53,887 bases of DNA from Dendronalium phyllosphericum CENA369 (GTDB lineage: Bacteria > Cyanobacteriota > Cyanobacteriia > Cyanobacteriales > Nostocaceae): assembly GCF_016056275.1 (NCBI RefSeq), contig NZ_JAECZA010000019.1, forward strand, positions 3,099-56,985, written 5' to 3'. Positions 7,715 to 17,134 of this stretch are shown one piece after another (the first letter of the stretch is position 1; every line of letters begins with the position of its first letter). The notes beneath the pieces are model-generated. The model saw only the letters and a list, made by a program, of their open reading frames with translations, was not told the DNA's origin and did not search any database. The position numbers and the translations under genes are program-made.

Positions 7715-9580
7715 TCAATATCGCCAAATCTTAATTGCACCATCATTACTACTACTAATAATGCTCCTGCCATCTGGACTAAAAGCGATCGCATGAATTA
7801 AATCTAAATGTCCAGTGAGTGTTTCAATTAGTTGTCCGTTGCCCATATCCCACAATTTGATGGTTTTGTCTCGACTACCGCTAACCAAGAGATTATTTTG
7901 CGGGCTAACGGCAACAGCACTCACCCAGTCAGAATGTCCAGCTAGGCTACGAATCATTGTGCCGCTTTCTAGATGCCAGAGGTGAATTGTTTTATCTCGA
8001 CTGCCACTAACTAAAGTTTGACTATCTGGACTAATGGCAACGCTATAAACCCAGTCTAAATGTCCGGTAAAGGTGCGAATGAGTTTGCCGTTGAGTAGGT
8101 TCCAAACTTTAATTGTGTTGTCCCAACTGCCACTAGCTAGTATTTGACCGTCAGGGCTGATGGCTAGGGTGTGAACTGAATTAGAATGCCCGGTAAGATT
8201 GCGAATTAGTTGCCCGGTGGGTAGATTCCAGACTTTGACAATGTTATCACGACTGCCACTGACTAAAGTTTGACCGTCTGGACTGAGGGCGATCGCATTT
8301 ACGCGATCGGAATGTCCTTTAAGTTTGCGAAGCTGTTTGCCGCTACTCCAATCCCACACCTTGATAGATTTGTCCAAACAGCCGCTGATGATTGTCTGCC
8401 CATCGCGGCTAAAGACTATGGAAGTATACCAAGTTGTCTCGCGTTTCAATAATCCCGATGGCAAAGTCAGGGTACTCTTAAGATTGCCATTGTCTAAATG
8501 CCACAGCTTAATTGTATTGTCATCGCTGCCACTGGCAATGGTTTGACCGTCCGGACTAATGGCGATGGAACGCACGGAAGCCGCATGACCTGTGAGAGTG
8601 TGAATACATCGCCAACCTGGAATTCTCGGCGCTGTTTTCGGTGGTTTAGTTATAATTGTGGGCGGAACCTCAGCAGGTGAATTGCTGCTATTAATATCTT
8701 GTAGGACTTGCTGAACTGATTGATAGCGATCGCCTACTCGGTCTTTGAGTAGTTTATCTAAAATTGCCACTAGCTGGTTGCTAATGGTTATATCTGCACT
8801 CGATAGCTGTTCTTGCCATAACCAGCGAGACTCCCAAGCATTGTAGAGATTAGAAGGATGCATTCCCGTCATTAAATGCAAACAAGTCGCACCCAATGAG
8901 TAGAGGTCGCTAGCTGGATAGGCTTCGCCAAAGCGCATTTGTTCGTCTGGGGCATACCCTGGCGTACCAGCCATTGTACCCCGCGCGCCGCTGATAATTG
9001 TACCGCTTGCTTGTTTTGAAACTCCAAAATCAATTAATACTAAGGCGCGATCGCTTTGGCGACGCATAATATTTTCCGGCTTGATATCTCGATGAATCAC
9101 TCCATGTTCGTGAATGAATTTCACCACTGGCAATAAATCGGCTAAAAGCTGCCAAATCTGGCTTTCATTAAAAGTTCCGTGACTTTCTAATTCATTTAAT
9201 AAATTCTCGCCATCAACGAGTTCTTGCACCAAATACAGCCGTTTATCTTGTTCAAAATAAGCTTGGAGATTGGGAATGCGATCGTGCTTTCCTAGTTCGT
9301 ATAGCCGAATTGCTTCTTGATTAAATAGTTCAATTGCCTTGTTTAGCGCTTGCGAGTTTCCTTGAATTTCTGGCGACGGAGAAAATTGCTTAATTACGCA
9401 GACTTCATTTAATCTATCTTTATCGACTGCACGGTAAGTTTTGCCAAATCCACCCTCACCCAATTGACTGATAGCTTGATATCTTTGTCTTAGCAGTAGT
9501 TTTGTCCCGCAGTTAAGGCAAAAATTTGCATTAGCAGGATTCTGGGGTTTATAGCAATCGGGATTGAGGCAGTAAGTCAT
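7715..9580 (-). CDS. Ser/Thr protein kinase with N-terminal zinc ribbon and C-terminal WD40 propeller
   Basis: A 621-residue Hanks-type kinase. Residues 4-24 form a zinc ribbon (Cys4, Cys9, Cys21, Cys24). The kinase domain follows at about 34-300: glycine loop GEGGFG (41-46), invariant lysine in VIKQF (Lys64), catalytic loop HRDIKPEN (163-170), DFG (184-186) and GTPGYAPDEQ; all catalytic residues are intact. After a Pro-rich linker, seven WD40 repeats (about 325-621) carry the GH...SPDG...SGS.D.TIKLW pattern, enough for one closed propeller. Repeat 2 is degenerate (TTWYTSIVFSRDG) and lacks the GH. Targets are unknown; cyanobacterial relatives are thought to sense or scaffold through the propeller. 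Both ends of the gene are flanked by non-coding DNA, so it is probably monocistronic. Confidence 0.93.
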   Translation of the reverse strand: MTYCLNPDCYKPQNPANANFCLNCGTKLLLRQRYQAISQLGEGGFGKTYRAVDKDRLNEVCVIKQFSPSPEIQGNSQALNKAIELFNQEAIRLYELGKHDRIPNLQAYFEQDKRLYLVQELVDGENLLNELESHGTFNESQIWQLLADLLPVVKFIHEHGVIHRDIKPENIMRRQSDRALVLIDFGVSKQASGTIISGARGTMAGTPGYAPDEQMRFGEAYPASDLYSLGATCLHLMTGMHPSNLYNAWESRWLWQEQLSSADITISNQLVAILDKLLKDRVGDRYQSVQQVLQDINSSNSPAEVPPTIITKPPKTAPRIPGWRCIHTLTGHAASVRSIAISPDGQTIASGSDDNTIKLWHLDNGNLKSTLTLPSGLLKRETTWYTSIVFSRDGQTIISGCLDKSIKVWDWSSGKQLRKLKGHSDRVNAIALSPDGQTLVSGSRDNIVKVWNLPTGQLIRNLTGHSNSVHTLAISPDGQILASGSWDNTIKVWNLLNGKLIRTFTGHLDWVYSVAISPDSQTLVSGSRDKTIHLWHLESGTMIRSLAGHSDWVSAVAVSPQNNLLVSGSRDKTIKLWDMGNGQLIETLTGHLDLIHAIAFSPDGRSIISSSNDGAIKIWRY

Positions 9581-9779
9581 ACTTTGGCAGGTAGTTAGCA
9601 GGAGTATTATGAAGCCTCTATCAATTCGCTAAACATAGTAACAATTTGATAATACCTTATTTAATACACTATTCTCATGTAGCAATTTTAAATCATTCGT
9701 GAAATTCTTGATTTATTCTTACTTTGTCTATTTCATTGTTTGTCAAAAAGCATTTTTTAACATAAATAATATAGGAGTT

Positions 9780-10271
9780 TTATATATTATTTTTACTCAA
9801 AAAATCAATGATAATTAACAACCATAGAACTACACCAAATATCATCCACCCAATTTCCCTACCTGTAAAAGATTCATTTATTGGCAAATTTTGTTGCTGT
9901 TCCCAGTAATAGTTAAGTGCCTTCACAACAGTTAACAAGGGAATAAAACTAAATAATGATATTAGCCACCAGGGTTCTGGTAATCTTGCTAATACTACAA
10001 GTATCCAATAAAATAGTGTCACCTGAAAAGGTGAAGCTTTAACTCTATATCCTTGTTCTTCAGCTAAAGCAAAAACTTTTTGGCATAAACTGTACAAATA
10101 AAAAGGCAAAAACCAAGACCGAAACCAAGAGCTAATGTTCAAATGTTCGCGTTCTTTAATAAATTGCCATTGCTTATGTGCCCAAGGCAGTTGATAAATT
10201 CCCCAAGTAAAAACATATAAAGTGCAAAATTTCCAAATAGGCATTACATGAGAAAATTTAGTTTGATTCAT
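9780..10271 (-). CDS. uncharacterised integral membrane protein
   Basis: A 163-residue protein with hydrophobic segments near residues 10-28 (IWKFCTLYVFTWGIYQLPW), 46-65, 83-110 and 137-157, so about four membrane passes. Rich in aromatic residues, with an early charged loop AHKQWQFIKEREHLNISSWFR. The layout resembles the DUF4234-like small membrane proteins of bacteria, but I cannot confirm membership. The C-terminus after the last segment is short (DFLSKNNI). AT-rich codon use is similar to its surroundings. It does not overlap its neighbours and context gives no function. Confidence 0.7.
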   Translation of the reverse strand: MNQTKFSHVMPIWKFCTLYVFTWGIYQLPWAHKQWQFIKEREHLNISSWFRSWFLPFYLYSLCQKVFALAEEQGYRVKASPFQVTLFYWILVVLARLPEPWWLISLFSFIPLLTVVKALNYYWEQQQNLPINESFTGREIGWMIFGVVLWLLIIIDFLSKNNI

Positions 10272-10540
10272 ATTTTTATGTAATCCATATTTAGAATTTC
10301 TCTTAACAGTTGGGCTACGTAAAGATTTATATACTTTTATTTACCTTTTACACCTCTACTCCTTTGCACAAAAGTGATTTTTATATCAGTGTTTCAGCGG
10401 ATACTATTAGAGAAAATTATTGCATATAAGGTAATGCGATCGCTCCATAAAGAACAACAAAATTATAAAGAATTCACAAACTTTTGAATTCCCCTATATT
10501 GCAGATAATCATTAATAGCCTTAATTGCAGCCAAGCTTCT

Positions 10541-11614
10541 CTAATTAGTCTCTTGGATTTGCAGGCGGACAGTATGTTCGGTAGTACCACTTAGTTGCAG
10601 TTCCATAACTTCACCACCAAGGGGTTCGATACAAGTGAGAAGCGATCGCAAATTTGGCGTACTTGCACCGGTATCCACATACAGCCTGTCTGCTAAATTA
10701 CCAATACGTTTCCAAGTCATGTATAACTTGGCAATAGTTTGTTCGATCTGCGAGGCTTGATTTACCAAGTCAGCGGCTACACTCAAACAGCCAACTCTTT
10801 GCGCTTCTTCTAAAGCTGTTTCGATATCAACATCTTCTTGCGCTAAAGCTTGGACTTGGGCGGCAGATTTGAGATATTTTGCTAATTGACGTGCTTCAGT
10901 AGTTACTTGTTTGAGGGTGTCAACATCGGGATTAGCGGCAATTTCCTTTTGGATAAATTTTTGGTGCGATTCTGGCAGTTTCTCCATTTCCTTCACCAAA
11001 GGAGCAATGTAGCGTGGAGGAAGGGTATTATCTGCTGCTTTTATTTTCACTGGTTCGGGTAGCAACTCCGAAGACATAGCCGTCCATTCGTCGGTGAGTT
11101 GACGCACTTCCCGCCTGGTGATGCGATCGCCTTTTTGGGCGGCTTCACTTACCATCTGTTGCACTTCTGGGGCTGCTTTAGAGGTTTCGACAAAGGCCCG
11201 TTTACTAAAATTATTCACTGCACTTGGATCGAGTCTGCCTTCTTCTAAGAGAGTATCAGCACTATTAGCCAGTTGAATCCAAGCATAAGCCTGACTTTTA
11301 CTAATTTCCCGTTCTTTGAGCCATCTGAGAAAACCAGTACCTCGACCGTCGCCACCCATTTTCTCCCTGTCGCGGATAGCGCGTAAAATTCGCCCCCGCC
11401 AGATTTCCGTTTGCAAATCGAAGCGATCGCATACTTGCCAAGCTACATCAAGCTGCTGTTGAAAATCTGACTCTGGAATTTGTTCGTCTTCTGGATCTGG
11501 TAATTCAAAGGTTAAGTCGGCAGGCTGTTGCAGAGCCGCAGCAAGGTCGTTGATAGAATCGGTATCTGGCACGATTGATGGCTTAGTGTATGCGACCGGC
11601 TTATTATGCCACAA
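10541..11614 (-). CDS. conserved cyanobacterial protein of unknown function, possibly DNA-binding
   Basis: A 357-residue soluble protein without signal peptide or membrane segments. The centre (about 95-180) contains RWLKEREISKSQAYAWIQLA, helix-turn-helix-like in character, followed by LLEEGRLDPSAVNNFSKRAF and RITRREVRQLTDEW, a pattern resembling ParB- or DUF3102-type proteins that decide on cell or plasmid processes. The C-terminal third is helical and ends with QLSGTTEHTVRLQIQETN. The frame begins at a TTG (11614) with no good ribosome site; a GTG within SIVPD (residue 15) is an alternative start. Function not known; the DNA-binding idea is inference from pattern only. Confidence 0.75.
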   Translation of the reverse strand: MWHNKPVAYTKPSIVPDTDSINDLAAALQQPADLTFELPDPEDEQIPESDFQQQLDVAWQVCDRFDLQTEIWRGRILRAIRDREKMGGDGRGTGFLRWLKEREISKSQAYAWIQLANSADTLLEEGRLDPSAVNNFSKRAFVETSKAAPEVQQMVSEAAQKGDRITRREVRQLTDEWTAMSSELLPEPVKIKAADNTLPPRYIAPLVKEMEKLPESHQKFIQKEIAANPDVDTLKQVTTEARQLAKYLKSAAQVQALAQEDVDIETALEEAQRVGCLSVAADLVNQASQIEQTIAKLYMTWKRIGNLADRLYVDTGASTPNLRSLLTCIEPLGGEVMELQLSGTTEHTVRLQIQETN

Positions 11615-11785
11615 TCTGAGTGCTTCGGTGGAGAGATAAACTTAAATTTCAGCTAATTTACTTATATCAATTATTACTTTATTACTAGATAAGGATTGTT
11701 TCTGTATCGAGTAGGATGCCAAAAGTAAAATTATCAAGCTAGGATATACACTCAACTATATTGTTGCCTAATCTGCACCACTGTT

Positions 11786-12823
11786 GTGATTAATCAACAT
11801 TCCGAAAACCTCCTGAATACAGAATTAGAAAAAATATCAGACGCAGGCTATAAATTTAGCTGGTTTGATTGGTTTTGCCTTTGGTATCCTCCTGGCTGGC
11901 TGATTTTATTCAATCGCCACTGGCAGCACTATCATCAAGATCCCGATGGTTGGAATTGGCTAGAATACGGGTTATTTTTGTTTCCGTTTGGATTTTATCT
12001 AGCACTATTAAGTCGATGGTTGCGTTTGGGTTGTCGTTCGCCTCGCAGAGAAATTGGTGAATTTAATCCCAAATATCAAGAAGCTTTTAGTCAAGAAATT
12101 TTAGCTGCGATCGTTAAATACTATTTTCGCGGAGAATTACAACAAATTGAGAACTTGCCACAAACAAGAGCGATGATTGTGGCAATGAATCATGCAGGGA
12201 TGTGTTTTCCTTGGGACTTTATCACTTTAGGTTATTTATTAGGCGAAGCACGAGGATGGACAGTGCAACCCTTAGCAAGTCCAGTATTATTTGAGCATCC
12301 TTGGATGATTTGGTGGTTGCCACCTAAATGGTCGCAAGTTTTAGGTGGTGTGCGGGCAGAGTTAAGCGATTTTGAAGCAGCTGTTGCCCAAGATAAAACT
12401 ATTTTATACGCACCAGAAGGTTTACGCGGCCCCTTAAAAGGGTGGAGTCAACGCTATCAATTGCAAAAGTTTGATATCAGCTTTATGCAGTTAAGCGATC
12501 GCTATCACATTCCCATTCTCCCAGTTCTCTGCATCGGTAGCGAATCATTACATCCTTGGACTGTTAATCTCAAAAAATTGCAACGATTATTCAAATTACC
12601 ATTCTTACCTGTATCGCCTTTGATGATTGCCTTGATTTTATTTCCCTCAATGGGAGTTTGGGCAATGAAAACCCGCCTGCGTTACTTCATCCAGCCTTTA
12701 GAAAACGATATTAATTCCGTAAAAGACCGTACAGCACTCTATCAACAAGCACAACAATTGCGAGAAAAACTGCAAACTCAAATTAATCAATTGTTGAATA
12801 CTATAAAAACCATAAGGCAATGA
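11786..12823 (+). CDS. PlsC-like (lysophospholipid/glycerol) acyltransferase family protein
   Basis: A 345-residue membrane-associated acyltransferase. The start is a GTG at 11786; there is no ATG until far downstream. Hydrophobic segments near 30-45 and 60-80 (LEYGLFLFPFGFYLALLSRWL) precede the acyltransferase fold. The catalytic motif is NHAGMCFPWDF: the histidine and aspartate are seven residues apart rather than the four of the usual HX4D box. The substrate motif is YAPEGLRGPLKG, matching the FPEGTR block. A further hydrophobic segment lies near 280-300. Family knowledge says transfer of an acyl group to a glycerol or other lipid alcohol; the true acceptor is unknown. The far C-terminus is a coiled helix. 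Confidence 0.8.
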   Translation: MINQHSENLLNTELEKISDAGYKFSWFDWFCLWYPPGWLILFNRHWQHYHQDPDGWNWLEYGLFLFPFGFYLALLSRWLRLGCRSPRREIGEFNPKYQEAFSQEILAAIVKYYFRGELQQIENLPQTRAMIVAMNHAGMCFPWDFITLGYLLGEARGWTVQPLASPVLFEHPWMIWWLPPKWSQVLGGVRAELSDFEAAVAQDKTILYAPEGLRGPLKGWSQRYQLQKFDISFMQLSDRYHIPILPVLCIGSESLHPWTVNLKKLQRLFKLPFLPVSPLMIALILFPSMGVWAMKTRLRYFIQPLENDINSVKDRTALYQQAQQLREKLQTQINQLLNTIKTIRQ

Positions 12824-12874
12824 GTAGAGAGGAAAACTGAAGACAAGCGTTTTCCTATATATCTCAATTACGAA

Positions 12875-13573
12875 TTAGTATGTTTCTAATGAGGCAGCGC
12901 CAAAGCGATAGCCTTTACCGTAAACAGTGTGAATTAATGGAGTTTCTTTACCGACCTCAATCTTACGACGCAGCAGGCGAATTAATGCCGCAATGACATT
13001 GCTATTTGGTTGTTCGCCATCTTGCCACAGATTTTGCAAAATTTGGGCGTGAGTCAAAAGCTGTCCGGCGTGTTCCATAAAGTATTGCAGCAGCTGGCTT
13101 TCCTTTTGGGACAGTTCAATTATCCGGCCTTGGCGATAGGCTATTTGGTTTTCGCAATCGAGTTCTAAATCAGCTACAGTCAACCTTCCAGTTGTAATTT
13201 CATAGCTTTGTGAACCAGAACGCCGCAATAAAGCCCGAACTCTAGCTAGCAATTCCCGCAATTCAAAAGGTTTCACTAAATAGTCATCCGCACCAGCATC
13301 TAAACCTTCTACGCGATCGTCTAAAGTATCTTTAGCTGTAAGAAACAGAACGGGAGTAGTTTTGCCTTGACGGCGCAATTGCCGACAAATCTCTAACCCC
13401 GTCTTTCCTGGCAGCATCCAATCTAAAATTAATAAGTCGTAATTGCCTGCTTGTACGAGTTCGCTGCCACTTGTCCCATCATAAGCGGCATCCACAGTGT
13501 AACCTTCACGAGTTAACAAACGGCTCAAAGGCTCAGTTAATTCAACTTCATCATCAACTAATAAAATTCTCAT
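12875..13573 (-). CDS. rppA: OmpR-family response regulator, RppA-like
   Basis: A 232-residue two-component response regulator starting MRILLVDDEVELTE (ATG at 13573); an in-frame ATG six codons earlier would add MLTISS. The receiver has the acidic pair DDE, the phospho-acceptor aspartate in LLILDWMLPG and the lysine in DDYLVKPFE. The winged-helix DNA-binding domain occupies about 130-228 and ends HTVYGKGYRFG. The sequence closely fits the cyanobacterial RppA group (redox or metal-responsive regulators), but the partner kinase gene is not next to it, so the symbol is moderate confidence. It is divergent from hisG with 75 bp between starts. Confidence 0.85.
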   Translation of the reverse strand: MRILLVDDEVELTEPLSRLLTREGYTVDAAYDGTSGSELVQAGNYDLLILDWMLPGKTGLEICRQLRRQGKTTPVLFLTAKDTLDDRVEGLDAGADDYLVKPFELRELLARVRALLRRSGSQSYEITTGRLTVADLELDCENQIAYRQGRIIELSQKESQLLQYFMEHAGQLLTHAQILQNLWQDGEQPNSNVIAALIRLLRRKIEVGKETPLIHTVYGKGYRFGAASLETY

Positions 13574-13648
13574 ACTGCTTATGGTAAGCATATAGAGATA
13601 TTCTCAATATAATCAATCGCCAAGTCACGAAGGACACTGAGAAAAAGA

Positions 13649-14293
13649 ATGCTGACTGTTGCATTGCCAAAAGGGGAACTACTCAAAAATAGCATCCGCC
13701 TGCTGCAAGCTGTAGGATTAGATTTTAGTGCTTTTTTAGATTCGGGAACTCGCCAACTTCAAATTCCTGATGCTAGCGGACAAGCAAAAGCTCTGTTGGT
13801 AAGGGCACAGGATGTCCCTGTTTATGTAGAGTATGGTCAGGCACAACTAGGTATTGTCGGTTATGACGTACTGCGAGAGAAACAGCCCCAAGTTGCACAC
13901 TTGGTTGATTTGCAGTTTGGGTATTGCCGGATGTCGGTGGCTGTCAAAGCATCAAGTCCTTACAAATCACCTTTAGATTTGCCGCCTCACGGTCGAGTTG
14001 CTTCTAAGTATGTGAATTGCGCTCGTGAATATTTTCAAAATTTGGATTTACCTATAGAAATAGTACCGCTGTATGGTTCGGTAGAACTCGGCCCAATTAC
14101 AGGGATGTCAGAGGCAATTGTAGATTTAGTTTCTACAGGGCGGACATTGCGGGAAAATGGCCTGATTGAAATTGCCACTTTATATGAAAGTACAGCACGG
14201 TTGATTGCTCATCCCTTGAGTTATCGCCTGAACACAGGTAATCTCAGCGATTTGATTAGCAAGTTACGGGAGGCACTTTTGATACCAGTTTAA
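13649..14293 (+). CDS. hisG: ATP phosphoribosyltransferase, short form (catalytic subunit)
   Basis: Catalyses the first step of histidine synthesis, joining ATP and PRPP to give phosphoribosyl-ATP. The 214-residue length and the start [15 protein letters not shown] mark the short HisG form, which lacks the C-terminal regulatory domain and works with HisZ in a hetero-octamer. The PRPP-binding block is visible in the last half ([18 protein letters not shown]). hisZ is not nearby; hisB is 33 kb away, so his genes are scattered here as usual in cyanobacteria. Confidence 0.96.
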   Translation: MLTVALPKGELLKNSIRLLQAVGLDFSAFLDSGTRQLQIPDASGQAKALLVRAQDVPVYVEYGQAQLGIVGYDVLREKQPQVAHLVDLQFGYCRMSVAVKASSPYKSPLDLPPHGRVASKYVNCAREYFQNLDLPIEIVPLYGSVELGPITGMSEAIVDLVSTGRTLRENGLIEIATLYESTARLIAHPLSYRLNTGNLSDLISKLREALLIPV

Positions 14294-14629
14294 TTTTTCA
14301 GGGGATGAGGGAGATGAGAAAGTGATTCGTAGGCTGACATTTGCGCCCATCAACCTGAAGTTTCAAGTTCCAAGCCACTCCCCTCATCCATGTTTCAAGT
14401 GCATCAGTCTTGAATTTGTCTACACTAGAATTACTGCGATCGCAAAAGTTGGAGAAAAGTTGGGGACGAGTACTTTTGCCATTGTGCATGTATCCTTTAG
14501 TAAAAATCTCAAAAATCCCCTGCAAAGTCGCAAGCAAAGGGATAATTCCTTAACCGAAAAAAGACTTAGCCAGGCTTTGAGCATTCAAAATACTTAATAA
14601 ACCTTTTTAACACTTTTTAATAAAAATTA
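14294..14629. other. spacer between hisG and the GAF kinase
   Basis: About 336 bp. It opens with a short GGGGATGAGGGAGATGAG repeat at 14301-14318. Two weak overlapping frames on opposite strands (14298-14537 and 14322-14597) have no ribosome site and no family character. An AT-rich stretch just before 14630 probably carries the promoter of the kinase. Confidence 0.5.
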
Positions 14630-16564
14630 ATGAAATCTAAATTTAATACTGATAACGAGGCTCAGAGACTTGAAGCTCTGCGCCAATATCAAATTCTGGA
14701 CACTGAACCTGAAGAACCTTATGACAACCTTGTTCAGTTAGCTGCTTTTATTTGTGGTACTTCTATAGCATTAGTAAATTTAATAGCTGAAGACCGTCAG
14801 TGGTTTAAGGCAAAACTAGGTTTAGATGTATCAGAAATGCCCCGTAATATAGGGTTATCTTACCTGTGTCTAGAGCGACGAGATATTGTCGTGGTTCCAG
14901 ATACGCTAGCTGATGGAAATTTGGCAACAAATCCGGTAGTAACTGATTATCCCTATGCGCGTTTTTATGCAGGTGTACCCTTAGTGACTCCCAAAGGAGA
15001 TATTGTCGGAACCCTCTGCGTACTCGACCAAACTCCACGGGAACTCAACCACAGACAAATGAACGCACTTCAGGCTTTAAGCCGCCAAGTGATTAGCCAG
15101 ATGGAGCTAAGACGTAATTTAGCACAAGTGTCCCGCTTTGCAGAAGAACTCAAGCAAACAGAAACCGAATTAAAACGACAACACCTGCGATCGCAATTAT
15201 TTGCCGAAATCACCCTGAAAATTCGTGAATCTTTAAAATTGCCGGAAATTCTCCAAACTACGGTTACTGAGGTACAAAAACTACTACACGCTGACCGAGT
15301 GCTGGTTTTTCGACTTCACACTGATGGTTCAGGTATGGTAGTACAAGAGGCGGTACTACCAGGTTGGCCTGTGGTTTTAGGACAAAACATTCTCGACCCC
15401 TGCTTTAAGGAAAGCTACATAGAGAAATATCGCCAAGGAAGGGTAAGTGCAATTGTAGACATTGAAACTGCTGATATCCAAGATTGTCACCGAGAATTTC
15501 TTCGGCAATTTGGTGTCAAAGCTAACCTCGTAGTGCCAATTCTCATCAGAGATGGTATTTGGGGCTTGCTTGTTGCCCATCAATGTGCCACACCTAGACA
15601 CTGGAGCAGCTTTGAACTGGAGTTATTACAACACCTAGCAAATCAAATTGGTATTGCCCTTTCCCAAGCGCAAATGTTGGAACAAGAAACCCGCCAACGT
15701 GTAGAACTGACTCGTTCCAACGCAGAATTAGAACAATTTGCTTATGTAGCTTCCCATGATTTGCAAGAACCATTACGGATGGTAACGAGTTATTTACAGC
15801 TACTAGAGCGAAAATATAAAAGTCATCTAGACAGCAACGCCGAACAGTTTATTAACTACGCTGTAGATGGGGCACGCCGAATGCAGACCCTAATCAACGA
15901 TTTATTAAACTATTCTCGTGTTAGTACCCGCGGACAACCTTTTGAGCAAGTTGATTGTCAAGTTATTTTCGAGCGGGCGATCGCAAATCTTAAAATTGCC
16001 ATTGAAGAATGTGGCGGAGCGATCGTAATCGATCCTTTACCTGTAGTCATGGCCGATCCTACACAACTCGCACAGGTATTCCAAAATCTGATTGGCAATG
16101 CAATCAAATTTCGCACAGAACAGCCACCAAAAATTCATATTGGAGCAGTCAGGATAGGAGAGAAGGCTGGGGGAGATGGGGGAGATGGGGAACAACTTCT
16201 AACTCAGAACTCAGCACTCAGCACTCAGCACTCAGAACTCAGCAACGCCACTAGCTTCAACGGGGGGAACCCCCGCAACGCAGTGGCTCCTCAGCATTCA
16301 GAATGGCTCTTCTCAGTGCGCGATAATGGAATTGGCTTAGAAGCACAGTATGCCGAACGTATTTTTGTAATATTTCAACGCTTACACGGAAGAAGTCAGT
16401 ACCCAGGAACTGGAATTGGTTTGGCAATTTGTAAGAAGATTATAGAGCGGCATGGTGGCCGTATCTGGGTTGAGTCAGAACCGGGTCAAGGCTCGACTTT
16501 CTACTTCACAATTCCAGATCGACCAAAGGAAAGCGCTGCGCTGGATTGGGGACTAGGGATTTGA
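14630..16564 (+). CDS. GAF-GAF histidine kinase with cyanobacteriochrome-like second GAF; repeat-derived insert in ATPase domain
   Basis: A 644-residue sensor kinase. GAF1 spans about 30-165. GAF2 spans about 200-350 and has the hallmarks of a bilin-binding GAF: the Cys-His pair at 286-287 ([10 protein letters not shown]) and a DXCF motif, DPCF at 256-259, followed by [10 protein letters not shown] and [13 protein letters not shown]-type cyanobacteriochromes use both cysteines; chromophore binding here is inferred, not shown. The dimerisation/phosphorylation helix has His376 in [13 protein letters not shown], very like phytochrome kinases. The ATPase has NLIGNAIKF (487-495), DNGIGL (565-570) and GTGIGLA (593-599). 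Residues about 510-557 are foreign: they are translated intergenic repeats lying between two ATPase strands. The last residues (LDWGLGI) also come from a repeat. Next genes are its likely phosphorelay partners. Confidence 0.9.
   Translation: MKSKFNTDNEAQRLEALRQYQILDTEPEEPYDNLVQLAAFICGTSIALVNLIAEDRQWFKAKLGLDVSEMPRNIGLSYLCLERRDIVVVPDTLADGNLATNPVVTDYPYARFYAGVPLVTPKGDIVGTLCVLDQTPRELNHRQMNALQALSRQVISQMELRRNLAQVSRFAEELKQTETELKRQHLRSQLFAEITLKIRESLKLPEILQTTVTEVQKLLHADRVLVFRLHTDGSGMVVQEAVLPGWPVVLGQNILDPCFKESYIEKYRQGRVSAIVDIETADIQDCHREFLRQFGVKANLVVPILIRDGIWGLLVAHQCATPRHWSSFELELLQHLANQIGIALSQAQMLEQETRQRVELTRSNAELEQFAYVASHDLQEPLRMVTSYLQLLERKYKSHLDSNAEQFINYAVDGARRMQTLINDLLNYSRVSTRGQPFEQVDCQVIFERAIANLKIAIEECGGAIVIDPLPVVMADPTQLAQVFQNLIGNAIKFRTEQPPKIHIGAVRIGEKAGGDGGDGEQLLTQNSALSTQHSELSNATSFNGGNPRNAVAPQHSEWLFSVRDNGIGLEAQYAERIFVIFQRLHGRSQYPGTGIGLAICKKIIERHGGRIWVESEPGQGSTFYFTIPDRPKESAALDWGLGI
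16159..16303. repeat. composite intergenic-type repeats inserted in frame within the kinase gene
   Basis: Three repeat classes stand side by side inside the open frame: GGGGGAGATGG units (16169-16190), AGCACTC/AGAACTC heptamers (16202-16243) and a palindromic element with core CGGGGGGAACCCCCG (16261-16275) followed by CGCAGTGGCTCCTCAGCATTCAG. The core is the exact reverse complement of 3252-3266. Together they add about 48 codons without a stop or frame change. Confidence 0.85.
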
Positions 16565-16675
16565 AAAAAATTTAAATTTTTCACTCCAGTACCTAGTACT
16601 AAGTCCCCAATAATCCATTATCCATTGCCCCTAATCCCCTTTAAGGGTTCCGAGTTTCCCAATCCCAGTCCGATC
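16540..16675. repeat. heptamer repeats overlapping the kinase 3' end
   Basis: Words GGATTGGGGACTAGGGATT form the end of the kinase frame and its stop; after an AT-rich gap come CCAGTACCTAGTAC, AGTCCCCAATAATCC and CCCTAATCCCC. The spacer to the next gene is thus repeat DNA. Confidence 0.65.
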
Positions 16676-16682
16676 GACTATC

Positions 16683-17129
16683 GTGAATAACACATCAACA
16701 ATTATGCCTATAGAGGTTTTGTTAGTAGAAGACAATCCTGGCGATGCTCAACTCACGCGGCTCGCTCTGGAAGATAGCAAAATCTCAATTAACCTAAATG
16801 TGGTTGAAGATGGCGTAGAAGCAATGGCATTTTTGCGCAAACAAGCAAAATATACCAAAGTACCGCACCCGGATCTTGTACTGCTCGATTTAAATTTACC
16901 CAAAAAAGACGGGCGGGAAGTACTGGCAGAAATCAAAACCGATATTGCTCTCAGGCGAATCCCTGTAGTTGTTCTGACTACTTCTCAAGCAGAGGAAGAT
17001 ATTCTCAAAGCATATAACTTGGCTGCGAACTGCTATATAACTAAACCTGTTGACTTCGATCAGTTCGTTAAAATTGTACAATCCATAGAACATTTCTGGT
17101 TTGCGATCGTAAAACTGCCACCGGAGTGA
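16683..17129 (+). CDS. Rcp1-like single-domain response regulator
   Basis: A 148-residue CheY-like receiver with no output domain. It has the acidic pair in LLVEDNPGD, the phospho-acceptor aspartate in VLLDLNLPKKDG (Asp69) and lysine in CYITKPVDFDQF. The PGDAQLTRLAL helix and the length fit the Rcp1 group, the usual partners of phytochrome-type kinases, so it likely takes phosphate from the upstream GAF kinase. The frame starts with GTG at 16683; an ATG at 16704 (MPIEVLLVEDN) is an equally good or better start. It ends in TGA overlapping the start region of the hybrid kinase, indicating an operon. Confidence 0.9.
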   Translation: MNNTSTIMPIEVLLVEDNPGDAQLTRLALEDSKISINLNVVEDGVEAMAFLRKQAKYTKVPHPDLVLLDLNLPKKDGREVLAEIKTDIALRRIPVVVLTTSQAEEDILKAYNLAANCYITKPVDFDQFVKIVQSIEHFWFAIVKLPPE

Positions 17130-17134
17130 TGGCA

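Noticed and set aside
14322-14597. 91-codon plus-strand frame between hisG and the kinase (and its opposite at 14298-14537)
   Set aside because: No ribosome site, mixed composition without domain character, and both strands are open over the same stretch.
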